From: Tubulanus polymorphus
Taxonomy: Eukaryota; Nemertea; Palaeonemertea; Tubulaniformes; Tubulanidae
NCBI RefSeq assembly: GCF_964204645.1
Contig: NC_134034.1
Span: 12,529,962 to 12,593,961, forward strand
DNA: 64,000 nucleotides
Direction: 5' to 3'
The position numbers and the translations under genes are program-made. The notes under the pieces were generated by a model that ran no database searches, was not told the DNA's origin, and saw only the letters and a program-made list of their open reading frames with translations. Positions 38,346 to 51,300 of this stretch are shown here, in pieces (position 1 is the first letter of the stretch; each line of letters starts with the position of its first letter).

Positions 38346-39567
38346 GTACTTTTTTACTCTGTATATGAACTGAATTGTTGAAGATTTTCCGTAATTAAGA
38401 CGCGTTTGATCAATAGCAGTAACGTTCGTGTAATATAAGACAATAGTTCTGTGCTCGTTCTTTGTATCAATGTATTAAACTTTCATCTCAGTTTAAACTG
38501 ATTAATCTGTTGTGTAATAAGAGTTTGCTAGTGAATCATTAGGGCAAATTATCTTTGCAAATCTTCTATATTCTCGATGTGTAAACCAAGTTGACCGCCG
38601 TCTGCTTCATCGGATATTGTTAGTTCGTCATATGGTGCTTTGTATGTCAGTATTTCGGTACGAGGGGGAGGAGCGTGGGATGGTCTGATTGACAGGAGAG
38701 GAAGGCGGGGCCAGTGCGAGTGGACAGGGTACGCTCGAAGTTGGATCCAGTTTTCGATCATACGTGGACTTCACTTCGAATTTAGTCCACAAGCTAGAGA
38801 GAGAGTACACTTTACCTCAATTTATATTCTAAACCAACGGGATACCAGCACTCACCAGACGGCGCAACAAAACACTAGGTCCTTTGTAGTGAAAATTAGT
38901 TTGGTTTCACTGCTATTTGAACCTTGTTTTTAGGCTTCCAAATCTGAAAATTATCTAACGAGTCATCAGATATATAAAGATTCACTTTCTCACTCAGTGT
39001 ACGGTTATAGATTTCACCGAAAATTGATTAACTAATCAGAAAAGTTGACTCAAGAATTTAATCGAAATGCAGAAGAAACCCAGTGCCACTAGCGACACCT
39101 GGCGGAATCTTCACTTAGCGTTGCCGGTATCCCATTACGATTAATATAATTATAATTTAGCATTTCTTTGCTAGTTAAACTATCAATATTGGCTTATAAT
39201 CAGTTACTAAGGTTACAAGAAAACTTATTATTATTATTATTATTGTTTTATCGTTTTAAATGAATTGATAATTAGCGAGTTTGTAGTTAATTTGTATGAA
39301 TGTTTATACGTTACAATCTGTATTCATGTGCTTTGTATATTGTGTATTATACGTTACTTTGTGAGGAATGCGTTTTGAATGGTGTCCCCCGCCTCAACAC
39401 GGGTCATCGTCCGGTCATTGAAATATTCCGCGGCTCAGTCCCGCAACTGTCGGAGTTTTAATTGAAATCGATTTTCGCTTTCGGAGGTTCCAATTTTTCT
39501 TGCCGGTAACTGTGGAACTCGGTCCTAAAAACCTTTTTCATTCCAACAGGAAATAGGGCTTCGATAT

Positions 39568-40042
39568 TTGAATAAATACAACTAGACAAGTAGTACTTAA
39601 CTATGTAGGTTAACTAGTTTATTGGGAACAGGAGCTTTCGCTACTTTATATAGAAGCTTCGTCATGTGAATGAGTCATGAAGCTACTATATTATACATTT
39701 GTAGTGAAAGCTTGTGCGTCAAATAAACAAGTTTACCGATTAACCCTTTCAGTGCGGTGTATAAATCTGATAGATTTTGCTAGTACACCGCACTGCGGTG
39801 TATTGATGTAATTAGTATTTATCTCTCTTCGAAAAATGACAGCACCTGTCAAACATAGTGAAATACTAGTAACTAACGATACACCGCGCCGCGGTGTAGA
39901 TGCACTATAGTGGTATTCCCGTTATTCAACACACTAGGGTGGAATTTTTAAAAATTTTCAAATTATCTCCAGCACTATAGGGTATTGATTAGTCAGGACT
40001 GAGAGGATTAAGTACTACTTGTCTTGTTGTATTTATTCTAAA
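39568..40042. mobile_element. Palindromic element with a nested piggyBac-type MITE (copy 3)
   Basis: The ends GAATAAATACAACTAGACAAG (near 39570) and CTTGTCTTGTTGTATTTATTC (near 40018-40038) are complementary. Inside, 39744-40007 is a piggyBac-type MITE flanked by TTAA on both sides. The same pair of elements recurs at about 54640-55110 in more decayed form. Confidence 0.65.
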
Positions 40043-41639
40043 CCTGGTTAACACAGCTCCTCTAGAATCTTAAGATATTTGACTAACTTTTAGTGATATT
40101 TCTATGAAAACGTATAAAAAAGGGACCTGAACTATGAATTCATACATTGTATGTATGTGCATCGTAGAACATTGATTGTAGACATTATATTGATTAAATA
40201 CAGCGTAAAATGTATTGTAGTTTTTTTTATTAAGTGCAATAGAACTGAAATCATAATTCGATATAGAATATATTTATTTATTTATCAAAGTAAGACGTTA
40301 TTCGAAATGTGAATTTGAATTCATGGTCGTCAAAATGATGTACAATAGAATGATGTAGATCGCGACACAGAGTGTGTATATTCAAAATTTTATACGGTAG
40401 CTATGGAAACCGTTTAACTGCTCATATTGTTAGAATACTGCTCACAGACGTCGTCGTCGGGTTTCATGAAAAAGTTTTCGCTCCGAATTTCGATCCGGTT
40501 TCAGCGGACATAACGTTGCAACAGATTTTTTTGGGGGGCTTAAACTTTTTCGCAAAAACCCGACCTCGAGATATGACTTAAACTTAGTCCATGATTTCAA
40601 ATACTGTGATTGAAATCCAGTGACTTCCATGAACTCCATATCCAAGAGATGGGATGGGGTTGGGGGTGTTTCACGGCCCCCTGTGACAAACACGGTTTCA
40701 ATACTCAACTATTTATCTAGCTGGTGCTGCCCTCTAGTGTGCTGGAATGTTACTAGTAATGTACAACCCAATACTAATTATAGGTTGTCTCTAAATAAGA
40801 AATTTGTTATGAAAGTTCAAGTTTGATATTGACTTGGAATGATCATCGATAGTAATCTCCAGGTTCCAGTCACCCAATAGTCGGACTCAGTGAGTTGAGA
40901 TTTGACTCAGAGTTAACTCAAACTTACAACTGTATATCTGGGTCCAGGGGTCTTGGTACCAGCAATAATTCACTGATGCAGTAACTAAGGGTTTTTGTCT
41001 ATTCATCTGTGCTATCCATCCATTCTGTCCGTCTGCTCTATCACTTTTTCAGCCGTCTCTGAACTACACAAATATCTATTTATAATGATCTATTTATATA
41101 AATGATAAACGTCCAAATATTTCATATAATAAAACTGTCCATCATATTCTACTATTCAAAATGGCTGCCCCTTAATCACCCTATGACATCTTCAAATTGC
41201 CTTCTCAGTCATTTTGATCCATTTGACTTCCAGAAAATATTTTATGATGTCATAGGGGGATTACTGGAGTTAACCATTATTTGACTATGCTATGTGTAAA
41301 CAGTTGGTCGGCTGTACTTTGTAAAGAGGACACCACTTTAAACTTCTTTCGTACATTCATGAAAAGAAGACCATGATTTAATTGAAAAGATGGGTTCTAT
41401 AAGATCACCTCTATAGTGATGTCATAGTGCGATATACGGAGGCGGCCATCTTTCTCAGAGTAGTAAGACTCTGTATAATGGTGTATATAGAAGTAAGGCT
41501 GGTGTGACGTGTATTTTTATAAACAGCTTTTGATGATGAAATTCGTACACTGTGTATAGAATTATAATGTATTGTATACAGCGCAATGTAATTAAATTGA
41601 ATAGAATATTATTACTGTATCTACTTGAAGAGTTGTTTT

Positions 41640-44600
41640 AAAGAGGGATGATGTCCCTGGTTCAAACCCTTCTGATGCTGAATAGAGGATGAAGAGGGAT
41701 GTCCAAGGTTCAAACCCTCCTGATGCTGAATAGAGGATGTACAGGGGTGTCCCTGGTTCAAACCCGGTCTATTGGTACTGATTCAGAGTGTTCCTGATGC
41801 TAAATAGAGGATGTACTGGCGTGTACCGGCCGTACGGTGCTGCCGCTAGGCTCATCGTTAGCGGGTTTTTCATACACTAACTTTAGTCAACTCTGGCAAT
41901 CGACGTGCTCTCCAGTAATACTCCGTAACCCTAGCTTGCCAGAGTTGACTAACGTTAGTGTATGAAAATCCCGCTAACAATGAGCATAGCGGCAGCACCG
42001 TACGGTGAAATGTTGATATCTTAAAAAAAATAATTACTGGCACTTATTCAAGGTGGTCCTGATGCTGAATAGAGGATGTACAGGGGTGTCCCGAGTTCGA
42101 ACCCAGTGATTACTGATACTGATTCTGAGTGTTCCTGATGTTTAGAGTTGTCATGCATAGATGGCTAATAACGACATGTTCGCCATCTATTGGAATTTCG
42201 CTGAACTGTCAAATTTCTAGAATTGACAATGGCAATCATTTTTGCTGAACCATATTTCACATGCGCCATCTACCAGAATTAAAGAGAACTAGTTATTTGA
42301 AAAAACGGATAAATAATGTGTCTCAGGTTCGAACCCACTCCCAGGTACTGACTCAGAGTGATTGATACTCAATTCCAGTGTTATATTCCAGTGCTGATAC
42401 TGATTCAGAGTTGTCCTGATGCTGAATGGGGGATGTACAGGGGTGTCCGGGTTCAAACCCATCAATTACTGTGATTCAGTGTGGTCGTGATGGATAAAGG
42501 ATGAACAGGGGTGTCCCAGGTTCGAACACAGTAATTACTGATACTGGTTCAGAGTGGTACTGATGCTGAATAGAGGATGTACAGGGGTGTCCTGGGTTCA
42601 AACCCAGTAATTACTGATACTGATTCAGAGTGGTCCTGATGCTGTATAGAGGATGTACAGGGGTGTACGGGTTCGAAACCAGCGCAAACTGACTGATTCA
42701 GTGGTCCTGATGCTGTATAGAGGATGTACGGGGGTGTCCCGGGTTCAAACCCAGTAATTACTGATACTGATTCAGAGTGGTCCTGATGCTGTATAGAGGA
42801 TGTACAGGGGTGTACGGGTTCGAAACCAGCGCAAACTGACTGATTCAGTGGTCCTGATGCTGTATAGAGGATGTACGGGGGTGTCCCGGGTTCAAACCCA
42901 GTAATTACTGATACTGATTCAGAGTGGTCCTGATGCTGTATAGAGGATGTACAGGGGTGTACGGGTTCGAAACCAGCGCAAACTGACTGATTCAGTGGTC
43001 CTGATGCTGTATAGAGGATGTACGGGGGTGTCCCGGGTTCAAACCCAGTAATTACTGATACTGATTCAGAGTGGTCCTGATGCTGTATAGAGGATGTACA
43101 GGGGTGTCCGGGTTCTAACCCAGTAATTACTGATACAGTGATCCAGAGTGGTCCTGATGCTGAATAGATGATGTACAGGGATGTCCCGGGTTCGAACCCA
43201 GCGTAAACTGACTGATTCAGAGTGGTCCTGATGCTGTATAGAAGATGTGTAGGGGTATCCTGGGTTCGAAACCAGTAATTACTAATACTGATTCCGAGTG
43301 TTCCTGAAGCTGTATATAGGATGTACAGGCCGGGTGTCACGGGTACGAAACCAGTACTGACACTGATTCAGAGCGGTCCTGATACTGGATAGATGATGTA
43401 CAGGGTGTCCCGGGTTCGGACCCAGTAATTACTGACAGTGATTCAGAGTGGTACTGATGATGCCGAGTAGACTGGAGGATGTACAGAGGTGTCCCGGGTT
43501 CGAAACCAGTATATTGGTACTGACATGATGCTGATTAGAGGATGTACAGGGCGCGTCACGGCCGTACGGTGCTGCCGCTATGCTCATCGTTAGCGGGATT
43601 TTCGTACACTAACGTATATCAACTCTGGCAATCGACGTGCTTTCCAGTTATACTCCGTAACCCTAGCTTGCCAGAGTTGATTTACGTTAGTGTATGAAAA
43701 TCCCGCTAAAAATGAGCATAGCGGCAGCACCGTACGGTAAAATGTTGATATCTTAACAAAAGTAATTAGTAGTACTGATTCAGAGTAGTCCTGATGCTGA
43801 ATTGAGGATGAAAAGGGGTGTCCCTGGTTCGAAACCGGTATATTGGTACTGACATGATGCTGATTAGAGGATGTACAGGGTGCATCCCGGCCGTACGGTG
43901 CTGCCTCTATGCTCATCGTTAGCGGGATTTTCATACACTAGTGTCAGTCAACTCTGGCAATCGACGTGCTGTCCAGTAATACTCCGTAACCCTCGCTTGC
44001 CAGAGTTGACTAACGTTAGTGTATAAAAATCCCGCTAACAATGAGCATAGCGGCAGCACCATACGGTAAAATGTTGATATCTTAAAAGTAATTACTAGTA
44101 CTGATTCAGAGTGGTCCTGATGCTGAATTGAGGATGAACAGGGGCCGGGTACCCAGTAATTACTGATACTGATTCAGAGAGGTCCTGATGCTGAATAGAG
44201 GATGTACAGGGGCCCGGGTACCCAGTAATTACTGATACTGATTCAGAGTGGTCCTGATGCTGAATAGAGGATGTACAGGAACCCGGGTACCCAGTTATTA
44301 CTGATACTGATTCAGATTGGTCCTGGTGCTGTTTATTGGATGCACAGATGTGTGGGTTTATTATGCATAGATTGCTAATAACGACATGTTCGCCATCTAT
44401 TGGAATTTCGCTGAACTGTCAAATTTCTGGAATTTACAATGGCATTAATCTTTGTTGAACCATATTTCACATGCGCCATCTATCGGAAGTAAAGAAAACT
44501 CATGCTTCGAAAAAATTGTATGGGGGTGTCCCATTACTGATACTGATTCATAGCGGTGCTGATTCTGAGTAGAGGGATGTACAGGGGTGTCTTGGGTTCG

Positions 44601-44640
44601 AACCCAGTAATTAAATCCTCTCACGAAAGTCATGACAGAA
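41640..44640. repeat. Complex satellite block with embedded foldback elements
   Basis: Units of 71-76 bp contain TCCTGATGCTGTATAGAGG and GGGTTCGAACCCAGTAA. Between 42633 and 43080 two unit types alternate (71 + 76 = 147 bp), giving three copies of a higher-order repeat. Three foldback elements are embedded (about 41827-42006, 43560-43740, 43890-44068), each with arms of about 70 bp starting CCGTACGGTGCTGCC. Two copies of another element with CGCCATCTAT ends lie at about 42152-42282 and 44363-44495. The long minus-strand frame here is a by-product of the 147-bp (49-codon) period. Confidence 0.9.
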
Positions 44641-44756
44641 AATCATTAAAATTTTACTAGAAATTTTTATAAAATTTATTCATCGAAATATTAATATATT
44701 TACAATATTTTTCTGCATACACATACACATACAGATCATTCAGACACTAAAACACT

Positions 44757-45215
44757 CTACTATGCTATATTCTATCTCCTGAGAGGGTTTAGGCACTACC
44801 CTGACCCCTGAGAGGGTTTAGGCACTACCCTGACCTCTCAGGGGGTGAGGCACTACGCTGACCCCTGAGAGGGTTTAGGCACTACCCTGACCTATCAGGG
44901 GGGTGAGGCACTACGCTGACCCCTGAGAGGGTTTAGGCACTACCCTGACCTCTCAGGGAGGTGAGGCACTACCCTGACCCCTGAGAGGGTTTAGGCACTA
45001 CCCTGACCTCTCAGGGGGTGAGGCACTACCCTGACCCCTGAGAGGGTTTAGGCACTACCCTGTCCCCTGAGAGGGTTTAGGCACTACCCTGATCTCTCAG
45101 AGGGTGAGGCACTACCCTGTCCTCTCAGAGGGTGAGAGGTACTACCCTGTCCCCTGAGGGGTTGAGTCACTACCCTGACCCCCGAGAGGGTGAGGCACAA
45201 CCCTGTCCCCCATTA
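44757..45215. repeat. 28-29 bp minisatellite
   Basis: About 16 units alternating CTGAGAGGGTTTAGGCACTA and CTCAGGGGGTGAGGCACTAC. It lies just 3' of the CCDC34 stop codon on the minus strand, so it may be transcribed in that gene's 3' UTR. Confidence 0.92.
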
Positions 45216-45365
45216 AGGGAGTCTCTACTATATAGAAATAAATTACTATTTGAAAGCAGCTGAAATGCGAAAGGCACGAGTTTGGCTGGTTAGTAACGAG
45301 ACAGTCCTCTATATCCATGGAAACTGATACAGTTTTTCATTGGTCCGTCCGGGGGTTTGAACCGA

Positions 45366-48300
45366 TCAATAATATTTACTCGGATTCCAGCGTTTATTTT
45401 TCGGGTTTACCGGTTTCGTTTTCTTCCTAGCGACATGTTGTTTGGGTACGTGTACCGGTTGCCATGGTATCGGATTGTAGTAACTAGGCGTCGGGTAGGC
45501 CGTGCGATCGTAATAACCTGAAACAGATACCAAAACATCTGAGAATTCTTCAATTCAGTTCAGGGATAGGTAGCTGCTGCATCCTTAGACCTGAGGCACT
45601 ATTACTGGGAAGCTTCCTCTATGTAGGACCGACCGTGTCTTAATCCGCCCCTGATTTTTCAAAGGGTTTTAAAGGAAAAAAATATCCACAATCTGTGGTA
45701 GCCAGACACCAGGGTGCGATCTAAGCACTTGTCCGATTGCCCGGGACAAGTATATTCTCATCAGGGCAAGTAGGTTATCATTTATCACTTGTCCCCCGGG
45801 CTAGTGCAATTTTATGTCACAAAGCTTTTTTCCCACTCGATACAACGGACGATAGTGTCACCAATCGGACTGCCTGTGTAGGGCAAGTAGCTTTTGGACG
45901 AGGGGGCAAGCGAAATTTCAAATATGCTTCGTGGATTTCATTCCTTAGATCGGACACGAGACACGCGCTGGTAAATGGGAACACTGCGCTATAAACCGGT
46001 TTGAAAGTCTAGGCAGTCGCCTGGCGTGTACGCACTACAATAAAACCAATTTGAAAGGGAAACCGGTTAATAATCGACTGAATTATCGTTCAATTCGAAC
46101 CTAGATAAATTTGCGTTAACGTTGTGTAAATTGTCGGACGAAGTCGTTTTCAATGTAGCCATTATTAAATATAAATACTCATACACTACATTAACGGTGC
46201 AATAATGTGTGTGCGTTTTTTTTTCATTCATTCATTCGTTGTAATATTGATTTTTGTTTCCGTACTGTCCCGGCGTCAACGTTGTTGTTGTTGCTAGCCG
46301 CGGTAACGTACGCGCGCTTTAAAAACCGCACCGAACCGACGTAGCAACCAGATATCAACAACAAACACCGCGCAAAAAATAACGTAATAGTCACGGGTGA
46401 CTCGGTCGGAGAGTGCAGAGATTACGGATTACGGCAGCTGATTACTGATTAGTCATAGAGGATTAACACATTTTTATCACGGTTTAGGTACGTTTTCTCA
46501 AATTGATGACCTATTTCATAGTTTATTTCGAAATAAAGCGAAATCTAAATAGCTATTTGAACTCTTCGTTGCTTTTCGTATTTCAGCTTCGAAACGTGAA
46601 TTCGAAACGTGAATATTTTATTTCGCAGAACAAATAACGTATTGGAACTAGAATGGAGAACGAATCGGAAATACCGGACTCGCAACAAACCGAGGAACAA
46701 CAGGAAACTACTCCAGAAGAAACTACGACCGAAACTACTCAAGAAGTAGAGGCCGCGGATGAGCCCATCTCCGAAACTGGCCAACAACCTGAAGCTCCGG
46801 GAGAACCTACTTCGGAAATTACACAAGAACAGGAGACTGCAGGAGAACCGTCTGCTTCTGAAACTACGCAAGAACCAGCAGCAGAACCGGAAGACTCACA
46901 AGAAGTACCCGAAGAGGATGGTAATTCTCGTGAGGCCTCGCAAACAGTGGAAGAAGAAACCCCCGCGGAATCTCAGGAAAACGAGCAACAATCGCAAGAC
47001 GTCGTCGCCGGAGACGAAGAAAGTGAATCGCCGTCTGCCGCAAGGAGAGAAACGTCGGCAAAATCGGAGAAAACTGTTTCAATAGCCGAGGAAGAGGTGA
47101 CAGGTCAAGAGGTCATAGCTGATAGTCAGGAGGTCACAGATGGAGGCCAGGATGTTACCGATGGAGGTCAGGAGGTTTCTCGGGATATTACCGATGGAGC
47201 TCAAGAGGTTGCCGCTGATGACGAAGGTGCAGGTTCTAGACCGGTTACAGGAGGTACCCAGCAGTCACGACAAAGCACGGCCAAATCGGGTAAAAACAGA
47301 AGAACCGACAAAGCGCCCTCTAGTCGCTGACGTCGTCACTATTCTAACGATTAACATCCGTCTGCTATTGATTTTCAGGACGTACGTTCAGCACGCGGTC
47401 ACCGAGCAGCGTAGCGTTCACCGACGTTAAAGACGATCCGTTCAGGGTGAAAGCCGATCCGCCGAAAACGTTCGACGCGTGTTACCTGGCCAACGCGCTC
47501 GGTAACGTGCTCACCGAGGCGCTCGCCGAGGTCGCCGATAAACGACCTTGGGATCCGGTGGAGTACCTGGCGATGTGGTTGTACAAATACGCGGAAACTC
47601 GCGACCAGAAAATTCAGGTTAGGCTAAATTGAAATAATACCTTGTTTCTCCTAATCAGCAAGGTCACTTTCATAAACCGCAACAAAATTTGTAATCGGTT
47701 CATTTCTATAACTGCCGGGTCTGTTATTGTCAGCTTGATCATAATTTTGATCATAAAATAATGTACAGGGGCCAGTTCCACAGTTGTGAGTTTGTTACCT
47801 CTGAGTTAAAAATCAGTTCATTTCCTCCAATGAGTTAACTCCCGAGTCAAATCCTAACTCACAACGGTGGAACTGGGTCCAGGGTAGATAGAAACAACTA
47901 CTTTTAAGCTCAGTAGAAATGAGAAACAAGGTACCAATTTTAGTAGCCTAACGACTAAATGACTTCGAGATCGATATCTTTGAAATACATCGACGGTTAT
48001 AAACGATGTATTTTCAGGAAGCCGAAGAACTGGAAGAACGACAAGAGCTGGAGCGAGAGCAACGAGAACAACAGGAACGTAAACAACAACTTAAAGAGGA
48101 ACTGAGCGTTCAAAGGGAACAAGATAAACAAATAGCTAAACAAAAACAGGAAGAACAAGAGAGAGAACAACAATTACAGTAAGTTACCGTGGAAACCCGC
48201 TTGATTCGGGATGGTTTGATCCTAGGGCTGCAATCGCTCATAAGTTGGTTACAGATATCCCCCGGATAAATACCATAGTAACAATGAACTTCTAATTGTC

Positions 48301-51300
48301 ACTGTGTGAACTGTCCACTGGTTAACTCTAACCAACTTTAGAGCAACTGCAGCCCCTGATTTTGATCCAATGTTTAATCCAGAATTCCCATAAACCAGAC
48401 AAATTTCTTTGTTCCTAATGATCCGTGTTAAGTAGGTTCTACTATAGAACAATGCGGTCTAATAGACACTGGAGTCTGGATCCATCCATTACTGTCGATA
48501 TTTTCAGGGAGGCTGCAGCAGGTTTAGCAGATGTGACCGGAGCTGAAAGAGCAGCAGCAGCAGCAGCTGAAGGAGGAGAACCAGCTCCTGAACAGGACGA
48601 TCCTACAGCTGTAACTACGACGCAAACTGAATTAGACTGGAAGGTTTTACATCGAGCCGCCGCTGATCCAGGTTTAACTCTTACTGTTATATGTCGCTGT
48701 TAATTATACTCTAAAACCTAACTCAGGTCGACTAAGATCCGATCAGATCGTTGGATCTTTAAGGCAGTCAAATCCGTGATTTTTAATTCGGGAACAGCTT
48801 TGATTACGACCGATCGTAAGTTGAATCGCGAGGATAGAACCAAGTTCTATTCTCTACAACCCGATCAGATCACCGTAGCTAATGCATCACATTGCCCGGG
48901 ACAAGTAATATTCTCATCAGGGCAAGTAGGTTATCATTATCACTTGTCCATCGGGCGAGTGTAATTTCATGTCAGAAAACTTTTTTCCCACTCGATACAA
49001 CAGATGATAGTGCCACCAATCGGACTGCCTGTGAAGGGCAAGTAGCTTTTGGACGGGGCAAACGAAATTTCAGATATGCTTGCCCCCCGGGCAAGTGGCT
49101 TTCATTCCCTAAATCGAACCCTGATGACCTAGTCGTAGCCTGCCTGAGTGCTCTTTAAGAAACCTGCGACGAACGAATCGACAATCAGCGTTCTGTTCTT
49201 ACGACAATCTTGTTTTAATTGTATTACAGACAGCGATATGACGGCGTTATTGAATCAAGGCTACGATTTAACGACGCGTGATTCAAATGATAAAACAGTT
49301 CGTGAAATCGCTATTGATAAACAAATACAAACGCATGTAGACGCTATCGGTGAGTTATTTACTTCAATTTATCAGTGCGGCTACTCTTAATTCACTCACT
49401 TTTCTCCTGACTATTCCATGCATGTTGTTTTCCCTGATTTTCATGCTTTTTTCCATAAAATTCCCAGACTATTCTCAGACTTTTTTAAGAAGAGAAAATT
49501 CCGTGACTTGGCCCTGGACCCAGTTGCACAGTCATGACTTAAGTCCAAAAGTGGTCTTAAATCTTTAGACTGGTCTTAAGTTGTTAGATTGGCTGTAGAT
49601 TGGCTGTCTTAGACTGGACTTTAGTCTAAGCCTTGACTATGCAACCGGCCCCTGAGTTCTAGCTTTTTTTAAACAAAATTCTGTGACTTTTTAAAGAAAA
49701 AAAAAATTCCGACTTTCCCCCCGATTTTTAGCTTTTTCACAAAATTCCACAATATTACTCGATTTTCAAGTTAGTGGCGCCACCCTGCTTCCTGTTTCTA
49801 AATAATCATGGGAAGAATTCTTTCGGTTGAAATTCTTAAATATTTTCCCGCTGTTTTTAGACGCGCATGTTTGCGGTTTATTCGAGAAAGGAGATATGGA
49901 TCAAATACAGCGCCTCCTATTGAGAGGATATGCGCAATTCCCGGAGCTCGGACTGAAATACGGAACAGAAGGGGAAGGACTGAACGAAGAGGCGTTCCAA
50001 TTCTGGAAAATCATTCCGGACTTACAGGTAATGCCACCTAGCTGTGTCAAATCGTAGATCATTTCAAAGATGGACGCTTCCTTAAATCCCCCCTATGACA
50101 TCATAGCTTATCGCGGTACGATTTCTTTTTTCGTCGACTAGCAAAAAATAGCGTCCGCCCACAAAGCGGTCCTCGATGGCGACCTACGAGAATTACAACA
50201 ACAATTAGATCGCAAACAACTGGCAGGCGGCGTCGACGAGAAAGGGTTAACGCTGTTACATAAAGCCATTATCAACGAGAAAATGGAGCTAATCGATTAT
50301 CTGATAACAACGTTCCCGGAGATATTAGAGCTGACCGATCCGGTGAGTGTTTTGAGATTCATAGTTTTTCGAGAGACGGACGCTCCACGTCGGATTCAAC
50401 CGGTTTTTATCATCTATCGTTACAGTCTAAGAGAACAGCGATGCACTACGCGTACGCCTCGACTAACGATGGTATAGTCGAACTACTCAAATCAAACAAC
50501 GCCTCACTAACTACTCTAGATCTGGTAAGAATTGAAAAAAATATCAACGAAAACTAGTTAAATTCGCCATGGTAACGCAACAATGCGTATATTTAATAAT
50601 CGGTATCGTCGTTCAGGGAAATCACGAGCCTCAGTTTTACGCGACGAACAAAGAACTTATACAACGATCGTTACTAACGGTAACCGAGCAGACGGAAGAA
50701 GCGGCTGTAGCAGCAGACGGACAATCCGAAGAACCCGCGGCGATGGAGGATGGAAATGCTGATGCTGCTGCTGATGCTGTTACTGACGGAGCTGCTGCTG
50801 ATGTCGAGGGTATTTCATCCTGTTTCTTTCATCAAATCAGAAACTGTCAGAATTTGAATTCCATAGAAATGATATATGAGTTTAACTAATTTGAATTGCA
50901 GGGCAGCAGGCAGAGGAGGTTGGAGCCGGACTGGAGGAGGTTGGAGCCGGACAGGAGGAGGTTGGAGCCGGGCAGGAGGAGGTTGGAGCCGGGCAGGTAG
51001 ACCAACAGGAAGAGGCAGCCGAATAAATAAATATCATTATTTATGCATTAATTATTTATATCTTTACTAATTAGTTCATAGCAATAAACAATGTTATTGG
51101 ACGTTATTATTTGTGACTTTTTTACTTCTGATACATGGACGCTAAACACTAACAGTGAAATCGAAGCAAAAACAATGAAATGAATCTTGAAAACCAAATT
51201 GATACAAAATACACTCAAAACTGAGGCAAAAATACTCTTGAAATGGACCCTAACCTCATGATCGAAGCAAAAATACTTTTGAAATGGACCCTAAACTCGA

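Noticed and set aside
38549-38810. Minus-strand frame ending GGQLGLHIENIEDLQR, as a possible terminal exon
   Set aside because: The end looks protein-like, but I found no partner exons or family match in the flanks.
42549-43340. 263-aa minus-strand frame
   Set aside because: It results from the 147-bp repeat period being a multiple of three within satellite DNA; repeated peptides mirror the DNA repeat.
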